NCBI GenBank assembly: GCA_030916785.1
Contig: JAUPVY010000037.1
Location: 1 to 5,924, forward strand
Origin: Patescibacteria group bacterium
GTDB lineage: Bacteria; Patescibacteriota; Minisyncoccia; Phycocordibacterales; DATDWN01
Direction of reading: 5' to 3'
Length of the DNA stretch: 5,924 nucleotides
Within the stretch, counting starts at the first letter, position 1. Every line of letters starts with the position of its first letter. Of this stretch, positions 5,042 through 5,924 are shown piece after piece. The position numbers and the translations under genes were made by a program. The notes under the pieces are model-generated. The model was not told where the DNA came from, searched no databases, and was given only the letters and a program-made list of their open reading frames with translations.

Positions 5042-5072
5042 CAAAAACCAGAGGTTTTTCCTCTGGTTTTTG
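5042..5072 (-). terminator. Strong terminator between mscL and recG
   Basis: A 13-bp perfect stem (CAAAAACCAGAGG at 5042-5054 with CCTCTGGTTTTTG at 5060-5072) has a 5-base T loop on the plus strand. On the minus strand the CCAGAGG/CCTCTGG core is followed by a five-base T run, the usual intrinsic terminator form, three bases after the mscL stop. It separates mscL from recG. Its symmetry would also allow action in the other direction. Confidence 0.88.
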
Positions 5073-5075
5073 CAT

Positions 5076-5477
5076 TTATACTGTAGGTTGTGAACAGTGA
5101 GCGCATCTTTTGGCTTGTATTGGTATTTCGCTCAGACACTCTGTACATTTTTTGGTTGTGGGGTCTGCTGGCGGTTCTTTGCGAGATCGGGCAATTAGCA
5201 TATTCATGGGCTTTACCACAAAGAAGAATACAGCACCCGCTACGAGAATAAAAGATATTAGGGCGTTTATAAAATGCCCATACATAAACTTACTTCCATT
5301 TATAGTAAATGAAAGGTTTCCAAAATCCGGTACTTTTGCTATCGCTGCAATAAGTGGTGTGAGTAGGTCTGCCACCAGAGCAGTGACAATAGTTCCAAAG
5401 GCTGCACCAACAACTACACCAACTGCTAGGTCAACTACGTTCCCTCGAAGTAAAAATTGTTTAAATTCTTTCAACAT
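5076..5477 (-). CDS. mscL: Large-conductance mechanosensitive channel MscL with zinc-ribbon-like tail
   Basis: MscL is a homopentameric inner-membrane pore that opens under high membrane tension and releases solutes during osmotic downshock. At 133 residues it has the usual length. The N-terminal amphipathic helix (MLKEFKQFLLRGN) leads to the gating helix TM1 (about 14-42, with NVVDLAVGVVVGAAFG, the most conserved part of the family). The periplasmic loop (about 47-66) and TM2 (about 68-95) follow. The C-terminal tail carries four cysteines in two CxxC pairs (111/114 and 125/128, KCTECLSEIP and RCAHC), a zinc-ribbon-like motif seen in many MscL proteins in place of the E. coli-type helical bundle. 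The ATG lacks a Shine-Dalgarno site. It lies 35 bases downstream of the membrane protein gene on the same strand, so the two may share a transcript; its own terminator follows directly. Confidence 0.96.
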   Translation of the reverse strand: MLKEFKQFLLRGNVVDLAVGVVVGAAFGTIVTALVADLLTPLIAAIAKVPDFGNLSFTINGSKFMYGHFINALISFILVAGAVFFFVVKPMNMLIARSRKEPPADPTTKKCTECLSEIPIQAKRCAHCSQPTV

Positions 5478-5512
5478 ATTTATGTGTTTAATTTATAATT
5501 TATCTCTTTATA

Positions 5513-5914
5513 TCATAACTTAGTTTTATAAGGTTTTTTATGCACATTCCTTGATAAGTATAAACCACTTAATATTATTGGTATTAATATATATCCACTA
5601 GCAACTTCCATCAAGTATTTTTTCCAGTGCATATCAAGCCCAACAATAAAAGACAAATAATCTAGAATTAGGCAAATAAAAATCCAGGTTATGCAGGTCT
5701 GCACAAAAATTTTTAGATCAGGTGCGTCTATGTTTCTGGTATAAAATAACCATCCAGAAAAAACTGAAAAAGCTATCAAAGAATCCATTATTGCCCTGAA
5801 AAAAACAATATTTCCTCCGAATATTTTAAACAATGGTATTGCTGGAAAAAAGGTTATAGACCACACGATAATACCGGAGATAAATAGGTTTAGTAAAAAA
5901 TTTGATCTAATCAT
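5513..5914 (-). CDS. Unrecognised four-helix membrane protein (133 aa)
   Basis: I do not recognise this protein. Four hydrophobic segments can be drawn: about residues 8-30, 36-58, 68-92 and 103-122, with short polar turns between them (RNIDAPD at 60-66, DMHWKK at 93-98) and a basic C-terminal tail (RNVHKKPYKTKL). The charge pattern suggests the tail lies in the cytoplasm, which with four helices would put both ends inside. There are no cysteine or histidine metal motifs and no known transporter signature that I can see. Codon use is AT-rich like the other native genes. The ATG at 5914 lies ten bases from the window edge, and the frame stays open to that edge, so a start further upstream cannot be excluded. 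It is 35 bases upstream of mscL on the same strand. A small integral membrane protein of unknown role is the honest call. Confidence 0.75.
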   Translation of the reverse strand: MIRSNFLLNLFISGIIVWSITFFPAIPLFKIFGGNIVFFRAIMDSLIAFSVFSGWLFYTRNIDAPDLKIFVQTCITWIFICLILDYLSFIVGLDMHWKKYLMEVASGYILIPIILSGLYLSRNVHKKPYKTKL

Positions 5915-5924
5915 TTTTTTAAAT

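Noticed and set aside
5110..5523. Plus-strand frame of 137 codons opposite mscL
   Set aside because: It is a shadow of mscL, which is unambiguous on the minus strand, and runs past the mscL start into the AT-rich spacer.
2..5914. Recoded UGA (stop to Gly) as in some Patescibacteria lineages
   Set aside because: No in-frame TGA occurs within the recognisable genes, normal Gly codons are used throughout, and the last gene ends naturally at TGA. The standard code fits.

Overview
The window looks like a piece of an AT-rich, compact bacterial chromosome. The divergent FtsH and RecG, the short spacers, the absence of Shine-Dalgarno sites before most genes, and the small unrecognised proteins all suggest a Candidate Phyla Radiation (Patescibacteria) member, perhaps a parcubacterium. 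That placement is an inference from style; no marker gene in the window proves it. The standard genetic code fits everything seen.

Left part, plus strand: the window opens inside ftsH (AAA+ domain and zinc protease domain; the membrane N-terminus lies outside). A 73-residue unrecognised protein follows 39 bases later. After a weak AT-only terminator comes a well-formed promoter driving a tRNA gene with anticodon TAT, read as tRNA-Ile(UAU), a rare way for bacteria to decode AUA. The 3' end of the tRNA is itself one arm of a 23-bp terminator hairpin. Beyond it, an antisense copy of the tRNA T-arm and acceptor end lies split by a 24-base hairpin insert, followed by further strong hairpins.

Middle part, about 2030-2850: two short genes (91 and 95 residues) with GC-rich codon usage (about 71% and 88% G/C at third positions by hand count) sit in this AT-rich setting. 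Each has a strong Shine-Dalgarno site, a C-terminus crowded with basic residues, and a terminator directly downstream. The two terminators share outer and inner stem sequences and differ by a compensated base pair. The second gene has a near-perfect sigma70-type promoter, a hairpin just before its ribosome site and another across its stop codon. I recognise neither protein. This pair of GC-rich cassettes, with the tRNA-derived inverted structure beside it, is the most unusual content of the window.

Right part, minus strand: recG (complete, 722 residues, with an altered motif VI) runs convergently into the second GC-rich cassette. Upstream of recG, behind a strong terminator, is mscL, a mechanosensitive channel with a C-terminal zinc-ribbon-like tail. 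Then comes a small four-helix membrane protein of unknown function reaching the window edge.

Functionally the chromosomal genes are housekeeping: membrane protein quality control (FtsH), isoleucine AUA decoding, replication fork rescue (RecG) and osmotic safety valve (MscL). Nothing in the window links them in one pathway.
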